DNA of 64,000 nucleotides, from assembly GCA_034687125.1 (NCBI GenBank), contig JAQGBZ010000108.1:122457-186456 (forward strand), in the 5' to 3' direction. This document shows, in pieces, positions 51,609 to 64,000 of this stretch (its first letter is position 1; every line of letters begins with the position of its first letter). A model generated the notes under the pieces. The model was not told the origin of the DNA. It made no database searches and worked only from the letters and a program-made list of their open reading frames with translations. The stretch comes from Neelides folsomi. Its lineage: Eukaryota; Arthropoda; Collembola; Neelipleona; Neelidae. Both the position numbers and the translations under genes were made by a program.

Positions 51609-54600
51609 TACCAAAATGTAATATGACGTGAATGCCACCCAAAGCCAATCCCTTTCTCATTATAAATGCAATTGAGCTTCGTTGCTGCAGATGAAGATGA
51701 TAATTGATTTATTGCTCACAATCTCAACATCTGAATGTATTCAATGTAATATTAATAATATGGGATTGTACGTATATCTAAAATATATGATTCATAACGA
51801 CTGTAATATAAAGTACTGTAATATAGCCCAACCCAGTATCTTAAAAATCTAGTATATTATAAGATTATACCATAATACAGGTAGTTATACCATACATAAG
51901 AATGTATGTAAAAAGAATCTGAATGTCTGTATGAATGTGAAATAGAGAGATTTTATTTGCCCATGTCGCGTCAGGCTTTAAAAGGAAAAAGGCGAAGATG
52001 AGTTTATTAGTCGGAGATTAAAGAAAGAGAATCTTTCGCATGCTATAAATCTTGGAAAGTTTTATAAGGTATTTATGCTCCGCCATCACACTAAATGAAT
52101 TGAACATGAGCTTTCAACTATTTGATCATTCTGTGAAGGTGGACCGAACATGATAAAATGATTTATATCCCCACTTTGGATATCAGAAGGATGTGTGGGA
52201 TTGGTGAACTCAACAATTATTTATTCCTTTTCTTTTGGTACAGTTAATCTCCCCTGACCATTTTTATACTCTGTCAAAGATCAAAAGGAGGGCAATCGAA
52301 ATTTCTTTATTTTTTCTTAATTTTCATTTTCTTTCATATACATAAATAACTAACATTAAGATTCTAACTAACACGGACTAACATTCTGACATCTTTATTA
52401 AATAATTTTTAAAGTCTTGCATATCTATAAAATTTTGTATTCAAATATTTGATTTGTAAAATGTTTAAAAAAATATTTAATAACTATGAACAATTTCCTA
52501 TTAATTTTATTATTTTAAATCCACTATATTGTAAAATGGGAATTGGACCCGAAAAATTAAACCTTATCTTAAGTAGAAGTGAAACTATGAATAATTCATT
52601 TTACCAGAATTTCTACACCGATTAGTGTAAAATCTTAGTATTAAAAACACATTGTCAAATACATTTAAATGAGGAGCTCCGCCTAGTTCGCGAAAATACT
52701 TAATATTGTACTTAATAGCATGGGATTACAAAAGAGAACAACAATTCATCCTGTTTTTATGCACAGGGGGTTCTGCAGGGTTCCAAAGACGTGAAACTAC
52801 AGTTTCCTCAATAATGACAATAATTTACCTTTAATGGTCCATTTCTCAAATGTTGGCTTCAATTTATTTCCCTACAACTTATGCAATTCAATTCTAAAAA
52901 CCAAAAGAAGCATAATAAATGGATTTAAATGACCAAAGTCTCACTTCCATCAAGACACCAAAATATGCATAAAAAGAATCAGAACTGATTATGAAAGTAA
53001 TTTTTTATTAAGGCCTTGGGAAGAAGTGAAGAGTTGCGAATTTGCAAATGAAGCCGATGAAAGCTCCAAAGGTTTAAACCGCTCCTTGGCATATAACTTT
53101 ACATACTTACATATACAAATGTAGTGGAAATGGAAAGAGAATCTCCGTGAGAATTGAATTTAAAGTTAAGTATAGTAGCAACCCGAGGAGTTGTCATTTA
53201 TTATAAAAATTATCATAAGGAATGAAGTCGTAAAAACGGGGTTTGTAAATGAAGCTCCTTGAGAGAAGTCTTGAAAATCTTCTTTAGCTTCCTCTCCTGC
53301 TGACTTTAATAAGGAAGATCTTTGGGAAAAAACAACGATGAAATGAAGGAGTGTTTGGAGTCAAGTTTGGAGTATTGAAAAATCCCACATGTATTTACTA
53401 AGATATACCTTCATATAAATACATACATACAGATATGTATAAGTACAGATATTGTATATATGATGTAATAAGTTAATTCTCAATGGAAAGGGCATTACCC
53501 CAGGATCCTGGAGACTCATCCCATCAACTATTATTGTAAGTTTTAATGTTGGACTCATAATCTGAGTTCACATCGTCCATCCCATTGGTTTAAACCAGAG
53601 TTTAAAGGTAAGTTGGAGGGGTGTAATAAAAATTAAAGCAATATAAGGGGATTGAAAGTAGTTTTTATTCAAATCTCCTCAACTTGATGGAGATGACAAG
53701 AAACGAGATCGGTTTCCCTTCATGGTTCTTCTTCCCAGAAGAAACATATACGGGAACTGAGGAAACTCCAAGTTCCCTTCATGGGCTCGACCATTGATGA
53801 ACTTATTCAATAGTTAACAATGTGAGGAGTATTAGACACACATTATGTTAAACCCTTTTGTATTATTCCGTTTTATATGATGATGATTTAAGGTGAAGCT
53901 TTAACTCCAATTTCCTTATAAAATCATCTGAGAACACAGGAAACAATTTAATGGACAATCTTTATATGTAAGTACATATTAAGTTCATATATATACATAA
54001 TACATACATAACTATCCATATCTGTATAACTCATCCATGTATTTATTTACAACTGCTACCAAATTGTAATATGGATGGATAAGTATACCATAAACATAAT
54101 ATGGATAAGTATATAAAATAAGATATAAAATCAGCATAATTTATTTCAGTAAACTTTTGAACAATTTTACTCTATAATAAAATTCTTCCATATAATCTAC
54201 TTACATATATAGGATATGTAAACTGTATAAAGATTGTTCAAGTTTTATATTGTATTGCATAACAACTCTTGAATTGGATGAGATTGGACAGGAATGGACG
54301 GGAATGGATGGGCTGTTATTATTATTTTACTTATTAGGGAACATCCTATCTTTTGGGCTTATTATGAAAATTGAATTAATAACAATTCCGAGTAATTCCC
54401 CTTCCTTGGATGAGCGATGAAGAATTTCCTCTTTAATCATAATGTGGGGGGAACTTCAGAAGTTCAACCAGGAACTACGGGAGAACTACGAACAATTTTT
54501 ATCAAGATGAAATTAAAGAACATGAACCTCCCGTTACTCCACATTTTCTGACACTTCATCCTTATGCAGATTCAACATATGAAATATACAATTTATATCA

Positions 54601-57600
54601 TATGGAATATACACAATTTATATCATAATATGAAACATTAGCCAAAAAGTTCAAGAGCCCTTTCACCGTGTTAGATCTACATTGGTAAGTCTCTACAGGT
54701 TTGGATACAAAAGTCTATTATTTGCGTGTAGGTAATTCAAGTTTAATAAGATGAACCGACTAATACTTACTTAAGCTATATAGTTATTATAACTTATACT
54801 ATGGTAGTTATACAAGATTGGGAGAAGATAGTCCATGTCCGTTTTTATTTAGTTTGAAATATCCGGCCTTGTGGAGTTTAATCTATCGCAATTTATTCAA
54901 TCCTCAAATGGTCTTATGGGAGAGATGAAGTGCTTCAGATTACACTCAAATGTCTCTCATCTCCTCAACCTTCAAATGTACAGGTGGAAGTGGGTCTTTT
55001 AATAACAAACTTTGAGTAATCTTTTACTCTAATCGTGAATTGCAGGATTTTCCAGGTATGTAGGCCCTTTTGATGGTGAGAAATGGATTAAGAAGGGCAA
55101 GCAAATACATTTCATCTCAACGTCCATTCAACCACACATCTTTCGAAATCTTAAGATTTGTAATGAACATAATACTAATACTACATAAATAAACAGATAT
55201 AGAAAACATTTAAGTAAGTATATTATAGTATTTAATTATTATATACAGAATATAATATCATATGATTGTTAAATCAACTATGTACTCTATATACATACAG
55301 TATTAGTAATATTGTAGTATATGGTACTTGGTTATGGTTATGGTTAATATTTTATATGGATTGTGAAGAAGAGACAATAAATAGAAAAAGAGGTTAAGGC
55401 GGCATCCCAAAGAATAATAAAAAAAGATTCTTTAAATTCCCTTCCAACCCATTTGGAAACCTTTGGCTTCTTGGATGACTTGGATGAATTGGATGAATGT
55501 GGTGAGGAATAGGAAAGTGAATTTTCCTTTTACTATTAACACGGCTTATGAACTCATTAAGGCCAAGATGTTGATCCGCCCTTTCCCACTCAAACTCCGG
55601 ATATTTACGAGAGAAGTCCCGGCCCAACAATTACAATTTTCCCCATTCAGCTTAACCTATAACGTGTACGTGTTCTAGTATATTACAACTTTACAATAAT
55701 GTTAGTAATGTTTATAATGTAATATTCTTTCTCAAAGATTCGTCATCGAGGTTTCTAGCTTATTCCACACATCTTCCCCATTAAGACCATGAGTTTTAGG
55801 TAAGTAGGATGGGCATACCAATACAAATCATATACCATATATGCAATAATTACAAATAACACATATTTTGTGTTTTTCATATACCGCAACTGACTGAGTA
55901 GTTCAATAGTGATATTAAGATTAACATAACACTGTATAATACACAGATATATAAATACATGAGAGATTTAAAGAGATATACAGATGTACAGTGATACAGT
56001 ATAGGTATAGGAAAGATGTTTCAACTTGCACTATTACTTTTTTATGATTATTTTCACCATCAGAGGCAAAGACCACAGCCAGCGTTAATTTGTAATGGAA
56101 ACTGGTTAAACCTCTGGACTTATTGCCGTCTCATGAATGAAAGAAACAACTCCACACGATAAATGAGGATGTTTTGGGGGTGACGGGAGTGAATGAATTA
56201 TCATCCAATGTGACAGCTATCTCGTGTTCAAATAAATGCTCGTTCCCTTTTCTCATCTGTGCCAACGTTGAGGAATCAAAAAGAGTTTTAATAAAACAAA
56301 AACCTCACGCGGTCACACATTCACCCAATAATAAAGATTAAGCTCCTGACTTCCTCTGACATACCCAATTCTAACTTGCTTTATTACCTCACGTACCTTC
56401 TTCATTCACCTTTAAAAAATTTCTCTCTCTCTCTGGTAATGGACAATAATAAGGTCTTTAAGCTCCAAATTCCATTTCCCACTTCTCAAAGAACTTGTTC
56501 GATTCCATTTATTTCACACAGTGAGGATAATGAGAAATGGCAAAATGGCAATTGGAAGATGCGTAGAAATTAAACTAAGAGCATGAGATTTTTACTTTGG
56601 ATTTTTGTGCAATGTTAAAGGTGAGATTTTTGAATTGTTGTCGAAAGATGATTTTATAAAAATCCACTTAATTTTTGAGCGAAAATTCGAGTTTTTCCTC
56701 ACGGTGGCTTTAAATGGGGGAAAAGAAGGAGATCATAATTAATCACATGTCTAATTACTCTCAGTTGAATATGTGTCATGACATGGTTAATGACCAAATT
56801 TTCACCACGTTCTTTGGGACGCTTTCGATTAATTCGCATTTCAATTCGCATCATATGTAAATTAATAAAGGGGTGGCTGTGAAAAATATGATCAGACAAA
56901 GGAACAATTTATGGACATTTCAGATTAAAAAAATTAAAATGGCTATTAAACCCTACCTGATGGAAATAGAAAAGATGTTCATGACCCAAAACCAAATTCC
57001 AGGTGTGAGATAAAAAGAGAACAATGGTGAAAAAGTGGTGGAAAACCAAGCGAAAAAACCACAATGAAATTGATTTGATGTCATTGCCAATTTTCCATCT
57101 CTTGCAAAACTATTTTGGACTCTTCACTTCTCCCTTTAATTTATGTCTCATTGAAAGGGAAATTACACAAAGGTGCAATAAAATGAAAAAGGCTTATACT
57201 TTTGGGCTATATATCAAACTTACTTATCAAATCATTAAATTAGTAGCCGTAAAAGTTAAAGAAAAGTAAAAGTCGGCTTCTTAACATTGTGATTATTCTC
57301 CTAATTGCACAGATGATGATCCTATTGCATAATGAACAATGAGGATTTTGAATTATCAAAATAATTGAGAAAATATAATTATCATTGTTTCGCTCAAACC
57401 CTGCACGAGGGAATGGTTGTTAAATTAATTAATTTAATCCTTATGTGTATTTATCTCCATCTCTTTGAATCTCTCTCTCCTGTAATAATAATAACATTGT
57501 TCAAATCTTTTTTTCTACCTTGATTCAACCATGCATTTTTGAATTTACAATGACACATTTTGAATTATCTTTATGAATTATACCCCGGTCCTAATTATTA

Positions 57601-57867
57601 CATTATATGAATAACCTAAGGATCTCCCTACTTCAATAATCATAATCATCTTGAATGATGAATAAATTAATCACTGCTACTTAAATGATTCTTTTGACAT
57701 TTGTGGTCGAGGGAATTTCCTCTTGAACAATTTCAATTATTAATAATGGTAATGGGGATTTGCAAGTACAGATCCTTTAAATGTCACGATCATATTAATT
57801 TTCCCTTTATCATCTTCTTTTGTCATACATATTAGCCATACATACCATATTCTGTGTAAATCATAAC
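51609..57867. other. Gene-free interval rich in TA/GTA islands
   Basis: No supported exon. The most extensive cryptic-simple islands of the window are here: 51730-51910, 53395-53470, 53960-54240, 54560-54640, 55160-55340, 55675-55870 and 55930-56010. Microsatellite-like patches: ATACATACATACAG at about 53410-53430 and a CT run (TCTCTCTCTCTCTC) at about 56422-56435. A GC-richer patch at 55394-55670 has open frames on both strands, without motifs. Confidence 0.4.
53960..54240. repeat. Cryptic-simple TA/GTA/CATA-rich island (example)
   Basis: This stretch is built almost entirely from the words TATAT, ATACAT, GTATA, TACATA and CATAAT without a regular period. It is the largest example of a sequence type that recurs roughly every 1-2 kb through the window. 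Confidence 0.55.
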
Positions 57868-57871
57868 TATA

Positions 57872-58063
57872 CTTTATTCCAGCCCGGAATAAACGTGAGT
57901 TTGAACGAACCGCTAAAATAATATTGAAAATGCTCATGATGGGGCTTACATGGTAACTTGCACAAGCGTTTTCTGGGCCCAACATATGCATTTTCAACAA
58001 TATTTTGTACATTATTTCAACAATGTTCGTTCAAACTCAAGTTTATTCCGGGCTGGAATAAAG
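57872..58063. mobile_element. 192-bp MITE-like element, 39-bp terminal inverted repeats
   Basis: Arms 57872-57910 (CTTTATTCCAGCCCGGAATA, continuing to GAACGAAC) and 58025-58063 are inverted copies with one mismatch in 39. TATA flanks both ends (57868-57871 and 58064-58067), consistent with a TA target duplication. A second inner inverted pair (ATATTGAAAATGC / GCATTTTCAACAATAT) means most of the element can fold into one long hairpin. Each arm also contains its own small inverted repeat (TTATTCC / GGAATAA). High arm identity suggests a relatively recent insertion. Confidence 0.8.
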
Positions 58064-58067
58064 TATA

Positions 58068-59160
58068 GTATATTATTATTATTAAGCAATATAAAAAAAT
58101 ATACTGTATAGTAAATAAATACAGTATCTGTATATAGTAATATGTATTATTTACATTATTATATTGGTATAGCATATGTTCATATGTGAAGTGTAGTTAA
58201 ATGTAATTTTTGATGTGAAGTATTTGAAAGACATTTGGTTTTATAAAACTAATAAAGACTTCAATTACAGTTGTAAAGAAGAAATTTTGTGTCACCGTGA
58301 AGGAAAGAACGGTGCCAACTCCGCCTCATTTGGATTGAGAATGAAGGGAGTTGGAAGAAGGGCGTTGGGTCGCTCCATTTCTTTCCGGTGATCATTCCCA
58401 ATTCCTATAAAGCACAGAGATAATTAAGGTCTCGTTTCTTTCATATCAACTGATGAACATGGGATTTGGTCACAAGTTATAATATGGTTAATCTCTAAAC
58501 GAATTGTGTCATCTTTATGCAAATAACAGTTCTTCCTTTCTTCATTGTCCAAATTAAAGAGATTGAGATATCCTTTAAAGGAAACAAAACAATTGAGGAT
58601 TAGATCGTTACTTTGTACTCAATATAAGATTTTTAAACTTAACCATTTAACATGGTTTTGGTTCATCATTGTAAATTATATATAATTATTATTAAATGAA
58701 AACTTTGGAATTTTGAGAAATAGGATTGTATTTAACATTTAAAATAATATTTATTTCTTTAAAATGTATCATTATAAATAGAAATTTACATTGCTTATAT
58801 GAAGTAAGGATATTATAATATGGTACATCCATTGGTAATTACATCTACCTTTATAAAATTCCAGTGTTTGTGGTATTAAGGGAAATTTTCTCACTTACTA
58901 CAACAGTGGGAGCTGAATTGTAAATGCCAATCTGACCGGAATCTCTCCGTATAAAACATGACAGGCCCTTTTTTTAATTAACCAAATCGTCTTTGAGAAA
59001 TCTGCGATAATGTGGGGTTTGGCAAGGAGGAGATACATAAACTTTTGAAATACTTTGTAAAAGTTGGCGAGTTTGAGTTTGACATAAGTTCATATGGAAA
59101 CGTTTTTTCACAAATTCTTTCCCTTTCTTGCCTGATTCTTTATGATTTTTAAAAAAAATA
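58068..59160. other. Gene-free interval between two repeats
   Basis: A TA/GTA island occupies 58068-58190. The rest is ordinary AT-rich DNA with a slightly GC-richer patch at 58290-58400. No exon or motif supported. Confidence 0.4.
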
Positions 59161-59164
59161 TTTA

Positions 59165-59400
59165 TTTGTCCGGCTCCGGGCCCAAAATGTGCCTGGGGAT
59201 CATAGCTGGGCTAAAGTCCGATTCGGAATCAGACCGGGCTTGAACACACGAAATCGGAACATGATCGAAACCCGACCGGACTGTAACGTAAAAAATCGGA
59301 CAGCGATCTGAATCGTACAGGAGCGGATCGTTCCTGTCCGTTCCGACCTTCTGGCTCGGGTAATACCCGAATCGGGTAGCAAATGCCAAACTCTGTATCA
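59165..59400. repeat. GC-rich island of CCGAT/ATCGG/CCCGA motifs, probable transposon-derived repeat
   Basis: About 235 bp of markedly higher GC than anything nearby. It repeats related words: TCCGATTCGGA, GACCGGGC, AAATCGGA, CCCGACCGGA, AAATCGGACA, GCGGATCG, CCGTTCCGACC, CCCGAATCGGG. Several are self-complementary. An open minus frame across it (59407-59162) has no family motif. The sharp composition change and position between two MITEs suggest a repeat fragment rather than a gene; the class is unknown. Confidence 0.5.
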
Positions 59401-59490
59401 TTGTCATGATTTTAAAAGTTTTTAATTTTAATTCAGCCCATACTGTTGTAATAAGAGCTAAAAGTCGACGGATTACCGAAATACACTGAT

Positions 59491-59789
59491 ATTTTATAAC
59501 TTAAGACCAGCAATGAGCCCGTCTCCCGACGAATTGCTAACTTCTTTCCATTAAAAACTATTAAATGGTGCATATATTATCTAGGATTTCCAACTTTAAA
59601 ATAAGAATCATCTTTTTTGTCGGGTTAAAACATTCCATGTACATGAATGATAATATCAATATAATAGCATTTAATTCAATGATAAGTTGGAAATCCCAGA
59701 TAATATATGCAACATTTAATAGTTTTTAAGGGAAACAAGTTACCAACCTATCGGGTGACGGGCTCATTGCTGGTACCTAAGTATAAAAT
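59491..59789. mobile_element. 299-bp MITE-like element with about 100-bp inverted repeats
   Basis: The left half (about 59491-59598) and right half (about 59682-59789) are imperfect inverted copies, matching along ACCAGCAATGAGCCCGTC, AAAAACTATTAAATG and CATATATTATCT(A/G)GGATTTCC. The arms are diverged with small indels. The outermost matching bases are ATTTTATA / TATAAAAT; no longer target duplication is obvious. A loop of about 84 bp has no coding capacity. Long TIRs with a short centre suggest a foldback-type or Mutator-like MITE; the superfamily is not established. Confidence 0.75.
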
Positions 59790-60328
59790 GCTAACACTAT
59801 GTATGTAATAATAGATAAGAACTCATACTTGAATAGTATTATTAGCTACGAAGGCTTATTTAGTGTGTATTATTTTGTAATTACACCATAATATGTGGAA
59901 GGGTAAAAACATAATTTTAAGGTTCTTTAAAGTTTAATACTTATTTTTAAGGCTTAAGGTTATAAATTTAACCACATAGTGCTGTCAGGTTGCAGCTTAG
60001 GACTATTTTAAAAAAATAAGTATATTCGAATGTGTCCAAACCGACGAAACTACAATATTGCTATCAAATTCTTCGGATATGTAATAGACAGTTTGTAATC
60101 ATCATCAATTAAATGTTGAGGTCTTATATTTAGTTAATTATCGCTATGTACATTTTACAATAAGGTCATTTATGTGTATTTGTGTGGTTGAAGAGCTAAA
60201 GTTTCATTTTTATTATCTGTCAAGTGTCGATAAATTAAATTATTAATAATTAGTAGATGTGAAAATGGATAGTTAAAATATTGTTTTATATTGTTATCAA
60301 TACATATAATATATAGTATTGTTTAAAA

Positions 60329-60532
60329 ATGATTGATTTAAAATGTTTATTTTGTGAAATATATTTCAGGAATAGAATTAAATTAGAGAGACACATGAAT
60401 ACTCACAGTGGTGAAAAACAATATATTCTGAAGTTTAGAAATAATGCGAACTATGAGGCCAAAACTTTTAAAATCCTAGGCAGCTTATTGGAGTTTGCTA
60501 AATTAAATTTGCTCATCGTGCTACCAAACTGA
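60329..60532 (+). pseudogene. Single C2H2 finger fragment
   Basis: ATG at 60329 reads MIDLKCLFCEIYFRNRIKLE, then RHMNTHSGEKQY: one complete C2H2 finger plus linker, after which the frame turns into non-finger sequence and stops. The opening resembles the start of tandem copy 3 (EKIKCLFCERKFKYKLKYHM). It may be the 5' remnant of a zinc-finger array, or a first exon joined to the array at 62975 (no good donor seen). The window's other arrays are on the opposite strand. Confidence 0.55.
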
Positions 60533-62971
60533 ATCAAAATATGAATTGAAATTATCCAATATCTCCCCATTTAATCTCCCATTGAAAATGAAGGAGGACT
60601 TGAGTCAATAAATAATGAAAAATTGAAATCTTCAAGGAGGTTCAATAAAACAAAGCTGAGGAAGTTCAAGCACGAGTTTCACTCTGAGCGTCATTAGGAA
60701 AGAAATCAAGAGCCAAGTTGATCAATCTCATTACTCATTACCAATCAACCACTAATTAAACAAGACAGTGTGTGTGTGCTAAACTTCAACTTGGGATTTT
60801 GACATTGAAAGATCTTCCGATATGAATCAAACACTTCCAACTCCACATTCACTCCACATGAAAAATCAGTCAACTCTAGAAAATTTTATATGCAAAAATT
60901 GAAGAATAACGAGTTACCGGAAAGATTCAACTTGCTACAAAAGTAATAAAATCACTAATACAAGATCAAAACTAATGATATTGGATAGGAGGAAGATGGG
61001 AGTTTCTGTACATTTAACTCTTCCACAATTTCGTCGTGTAATGTAGGGAATTATATAGTGGTAGTTTAATTGAATTTCTCAGCTCTGATTAAAAACCGAT
61101 TTTCATTCTTGAAGCATCGAAGCTACTTTAATAATGACCCCCACACTTAAGAACCAATTCATAATTTACAAATTCATTGGATTAAATTGATAAGAAATTT
61201 CTCGTTAATTCAATTCAGTACACTTTCCCCTTGTAATAAAATAATTTTGGCAAAAGAAAGTCTAGGTAAATCTAAAATTATTTCATGAAGGGAAAATGTA
61301 GAGCAAATTGAGTTCTTACACTAAAAATGTAAAAATTATATTTTTAAGAAATATGTAATTAAAACCAACCTTGTATACCTAATTAATATTAATTTTATTT
61401 TTGACTGATTTCAAATAACTATATTATTTTGTAATGTAAAAATCTTTAATTATTAATAAAAAAAATTAAATTGTTCGAAAATCATATCTTTCTTAAAAAT
61501 ATATTTCATCCACAATCATAATCATAGATAAATATATTGTATATGTATAGTAAACATTATTAATGCATAGTAAGTAATCTGTTATTCATATCATAATTAA
61601 TAACCTTATGGAGATTTCCTCTCCTTATTCAATCACAACTTCACAACAGAGCTGACAAATGCGTTAAAATGTTTATCTCTAAAAGTTGAGTTCGAATAAT
61701 AAGATTCCCATTTACAGCATTGAATCCAATTACCAAATGGTTTAACATTTTCCACATGCTTGTGCAAACTCCTTTGTCCATTTCTTATATAGAAAATCAG
61801 ATTCATATTAGTGATATTAGAATTAATATACAACTCCTTAGGATCTTATTATCAAAAAGACTCAAGGGGCAATACAAAGTTATAGGTGAAGACCTTTAGA
61901 ACTTTATATAGGAATGAGAACGGGATGTATTACTTTAATAGTTAACTCACTTCCAGATCAAATCTCTTCTACTCCCCCATATTAGCAAAATTCCGCCCAA
62001 GTTCCGTCATCTGGGAGAGCATTATGAAATTCAAATTATCTTCCTTCTGATTGTATCTTCATTCATATGTGAAGAACCAATTGGGGTTCAAGGTGTATCT
62101 AACAGTATGTGAACTCTTTTGCTCCTCTTGACTCATTCCCTTTAAATACATATATTATTCATACATACTGTATATTATACAGATATATGATACATAAGAC
62201 GTATAAAGAAGTGGGAACCTCATCATCCAAACTCCTCAATGATCCCTCAATGATGCATTATAATGAAGGGAGTTTCATATAATGAGCCCGTTTTTTCCAT
62301 TGTTATTACGCTATGAGCCAAACTAACCTTTCATAAGAATCTTAACGGGATCGGAAATTGGTCAGGATGATAATCAGATGCATTTTGCACAACTTGGCAT
62401 GATCCAGTCATTCTTTTATTGTTGGATTATTCTAAAGAGTTGCGAATTATTTTACTATTAAATGATCCTCCTACTTTGTTGCAAGAATTCCAATGCCAAT
62501 TTAATGATCCATAATATATTAAGTATTGGACAAATTGGAACTACATAAATGGAAAGTTTAAAAATGTATTAAAATGAAAATGTTGATTTAACAAATGGTC
62601 TGTAAATTAAACTTATTGTTAATTTACAAAATATAATAATAGAGGAGCAATGGTTAAATTTTTAAGTTAATTCCCCTCGGCCAATAATATTGTAAACGAT
62701 ACATTGAGAAAATAAGTAGGTAAAAATATTCTTTACCTGCATTTTTGATTATAAATACATCTTAAAGCTTATTAGGAAAAATATTCCTTTGTGTCTCTTT
62801 TTACTTAAATAGTGAATGTAAATGTTTAAGTCTTCAAATTGAGTGGGTTAAGAAAAAAAGTTTAAATATAATAGTTATTTCTTACATCAAAAAATAATTT
62901 AACGGATTGTTTAGTTCATATGAAATTTTTTAAATAAATAACAAAATAAATTATTTACAATACCACTATAC
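60533..62971. other. Gene-free interval
   Basis: Ordinary AT-rich DNA between a finger fragment and a finger exon on the same strand, possibly an intron. TA/GTA islands at about 61505-61560 and 62150-62210; a short TGTGTGTGTG run near 60770. No exon supported. Confidence 0.4.
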
Positions 62972-62974
62972 TTT

Positions 62975-63541
62975 AAGGAAAATCATAAGGCTAAAACTCA
63001 TTGTGATGAAAATAATTTGTTTGTATTGAAAAATTATTTTAACAATATATTTATATTAGAAGAACATATTAGAAGTCATACACAAGAAAAACCCTTTAGG
63101 TATAAAGATTGTCAATACTCAGCTAAACGAAAGATTTGTTTAAAGAATCACATCAGAAAACATACTGGAGAAAAACCTTACAAATGCCAACTCTGCATGC
63201 ATTCGTACTCTAATAAAGAAGGTTTAAAGTATCACAAGAGTATTCACACTGGAGATAAACCTTACAAGTGTTTCATATGCAAATATTCCTGCATCTTCAA
63301 GGGAAATTTAGAGTTTCATATCAAAATACACACGGGAGAAAAACCATACAAATGCAAAATATGCGGCCGTCTATTCAGTCAGTTTATAAGTTTGAACATA
63401 CACATGAGAACTCATACGAGAGGCACATTCGAAGACACATTCCAGAAAATTCTAACAAGAGCAAACTATGAAAATTTTCATATGGACGAAGTGATAATTA
63501 AAGATACAAATGAGAAAATGTTAATTGTAAGCCATACATAA
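62975..63541 (+). CDS. C2H2 zinc-finger protein exon (about five fingers, partly degenerate)
   Basis: The plus strand is open from 62942 to TAA at 63539-63541. There is no in-frame ATG before the fingers, so the 5' end is either a splice acceptor (TATACTTTAAG, AG at 62976-62977 or nearby) or lost; the left coordinate is approximate. The first finger is degenerate (THCDENNLFVL..., second Cys missing) and the second has RYKDC instead of CxxC. Three canonical fingers follow ([54 protein letters not shown]) with TGEKPYK linkers, then HMRTHTRG. The C-terminal 40 residues are not finger-like; another frame there reads ERHIRRHIPENSNKSK, the tail of a further finger, implying a deletion plus frameshift. 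A DNA-binding role is inferred. It could be a decaying gene, or functional with a short tail. Confidence 0.65.
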   Translation, partial: KENHKAKTHCDENNLFVLKNYFNNIFILEEHIRSHTQEKPFRYKDCQYSAKRKICLKNHIRKHTGEKPYKCQLCMHSYSNKEGLKYHKSIHTGDKPYKCFICKYSCIFKGNLEFHIKIHTGEKPYKCKICGRLFSQFISLNIHMRTHTRGTFEDTFQKILTRANYENFHMDEVIIKDTNEKMLIVSHT

Positions 63542-64000
63542 ATAAGAACAGTCAAATTTGTGGATGTTCAAAATACGTAATATAAAGAGAACTCGCATTC
63601 AATTCACAGCAGAGCAAAATAATGAAAAACATGTAAATAAATAATTCATTCGGCCATAAAGTACTTCGACTTAAATACGAATCGAATTTTATAAAACGAT
63701 TTATAATAAATGGTCACCAGTAATTAAATAGCCATTGAAAAATTGTAATAAAGACTAGAATTACTTAGAGTATTGTTTTTATGTTCAGTGTTTAATTTAC
63801 ATTAAAATTTTTAAAATAAAAATAAAGGTACAAAGGTTAAAGTCTTATATGTGTATATGGTCGCCTTATCCCAAGTACTCCTTATCCAAATTGTTCAATT
63901 TAAAAAATAACAACAAATAAATAAATTTTTGAGTAGTCGCCATTTGAACGCTTGGAAACTCAATTAATCTTTTCATTCTTTTCCACTATTCACTTTCTTT
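63542..64000. other. Right-end flank of the zinc-finger exon
   Basis: AT-rich, with several AATAAA-like words (for example near 63640, 63820 and 63917) that could serve as polyadenylation signals for the plus-strand zinc-finger exon; none can be singled out. No gene seen. Confidence 0.35.

Noticed and set aside
57740-58012. Minus-strand 90-codon frame
   Set aside because: It lies mostly within the MITE at 57872-58063 and has no motif.

Overview
This is AT-rich eukaryotic nuclear DNA (roughly two thirds A+T by eye). Its intron-split genes, C2H2 zinc-finger arrays, PDZ scaffold gene and Tc1/mariner-type transposon debris point to an invertebrate animal, most likely an arthropod; the species cannot be named from the sequence. 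There is no operon structure and no rRNA, tRNA or CRISPR. Gene density is very low: clear coding sequence is confined to the two ends, and about 45 kb in the middle looks intergenic or intronic.

Layout. 0.2-0.9 kb (minus): a decayed C2H2 zinc-finger array. 1.3-1.4 kb: a small TA-flanked inverted-repeat element. 1.9-5.5 kb (minus): the 5' part of a PDZ-domain scaffold gene of the PDZD2 / slo-interacting-protein type, with a 1.96-kb exon that stops in the middle of the PDZ domain, an upstream exon with the probable start codon, and a possible leader exon. 11.25-17.26 kb (minus): four head-to-tail zinc-finger arrays, each a single long exon beginning with a related N-terminus (M-K/N/R-...-K-C), and all interrupted by frameshifts and/or stop codons. 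17.3-60 kb: no recognisable gene, but several GC-richer patches with open frames bracketed by splice-like sites (28.9, 43.2-43.6, 50.9-51.2 and 51.4-51.6 kb), a 149-codon ORF at 44.8 kb, a Tc1/mariner remnant (35.4 kb), three further MITE-like inverted-repeat elements (22.1, 57.9, 59.5 kb), and many short TA/GTA/CATA-rich islands that often carry the word TACAGGTA. 60.3-63.5 kb (plus): a one-finger fragment and a short zinc-finger exon of the same C2H2 family.

The main biological story is birth and decay in a lineage-specific C2H2 family: tandem copies sharing start, linker and C-terminus, with at least about a dozen frameshifts and five premature stops, beside a 652-codon PDZ exon that is completely intact. 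The fingers have a recurrent C-x2-C-x-[YF]-S-[CST] signature with an extra cysteine. No previously undescribed multi-gene system could be demonstrated. The best candidates for something new are the zinc-finger cluster, the unidentified two-exon gene near 43.3 kb, and the MITE families.
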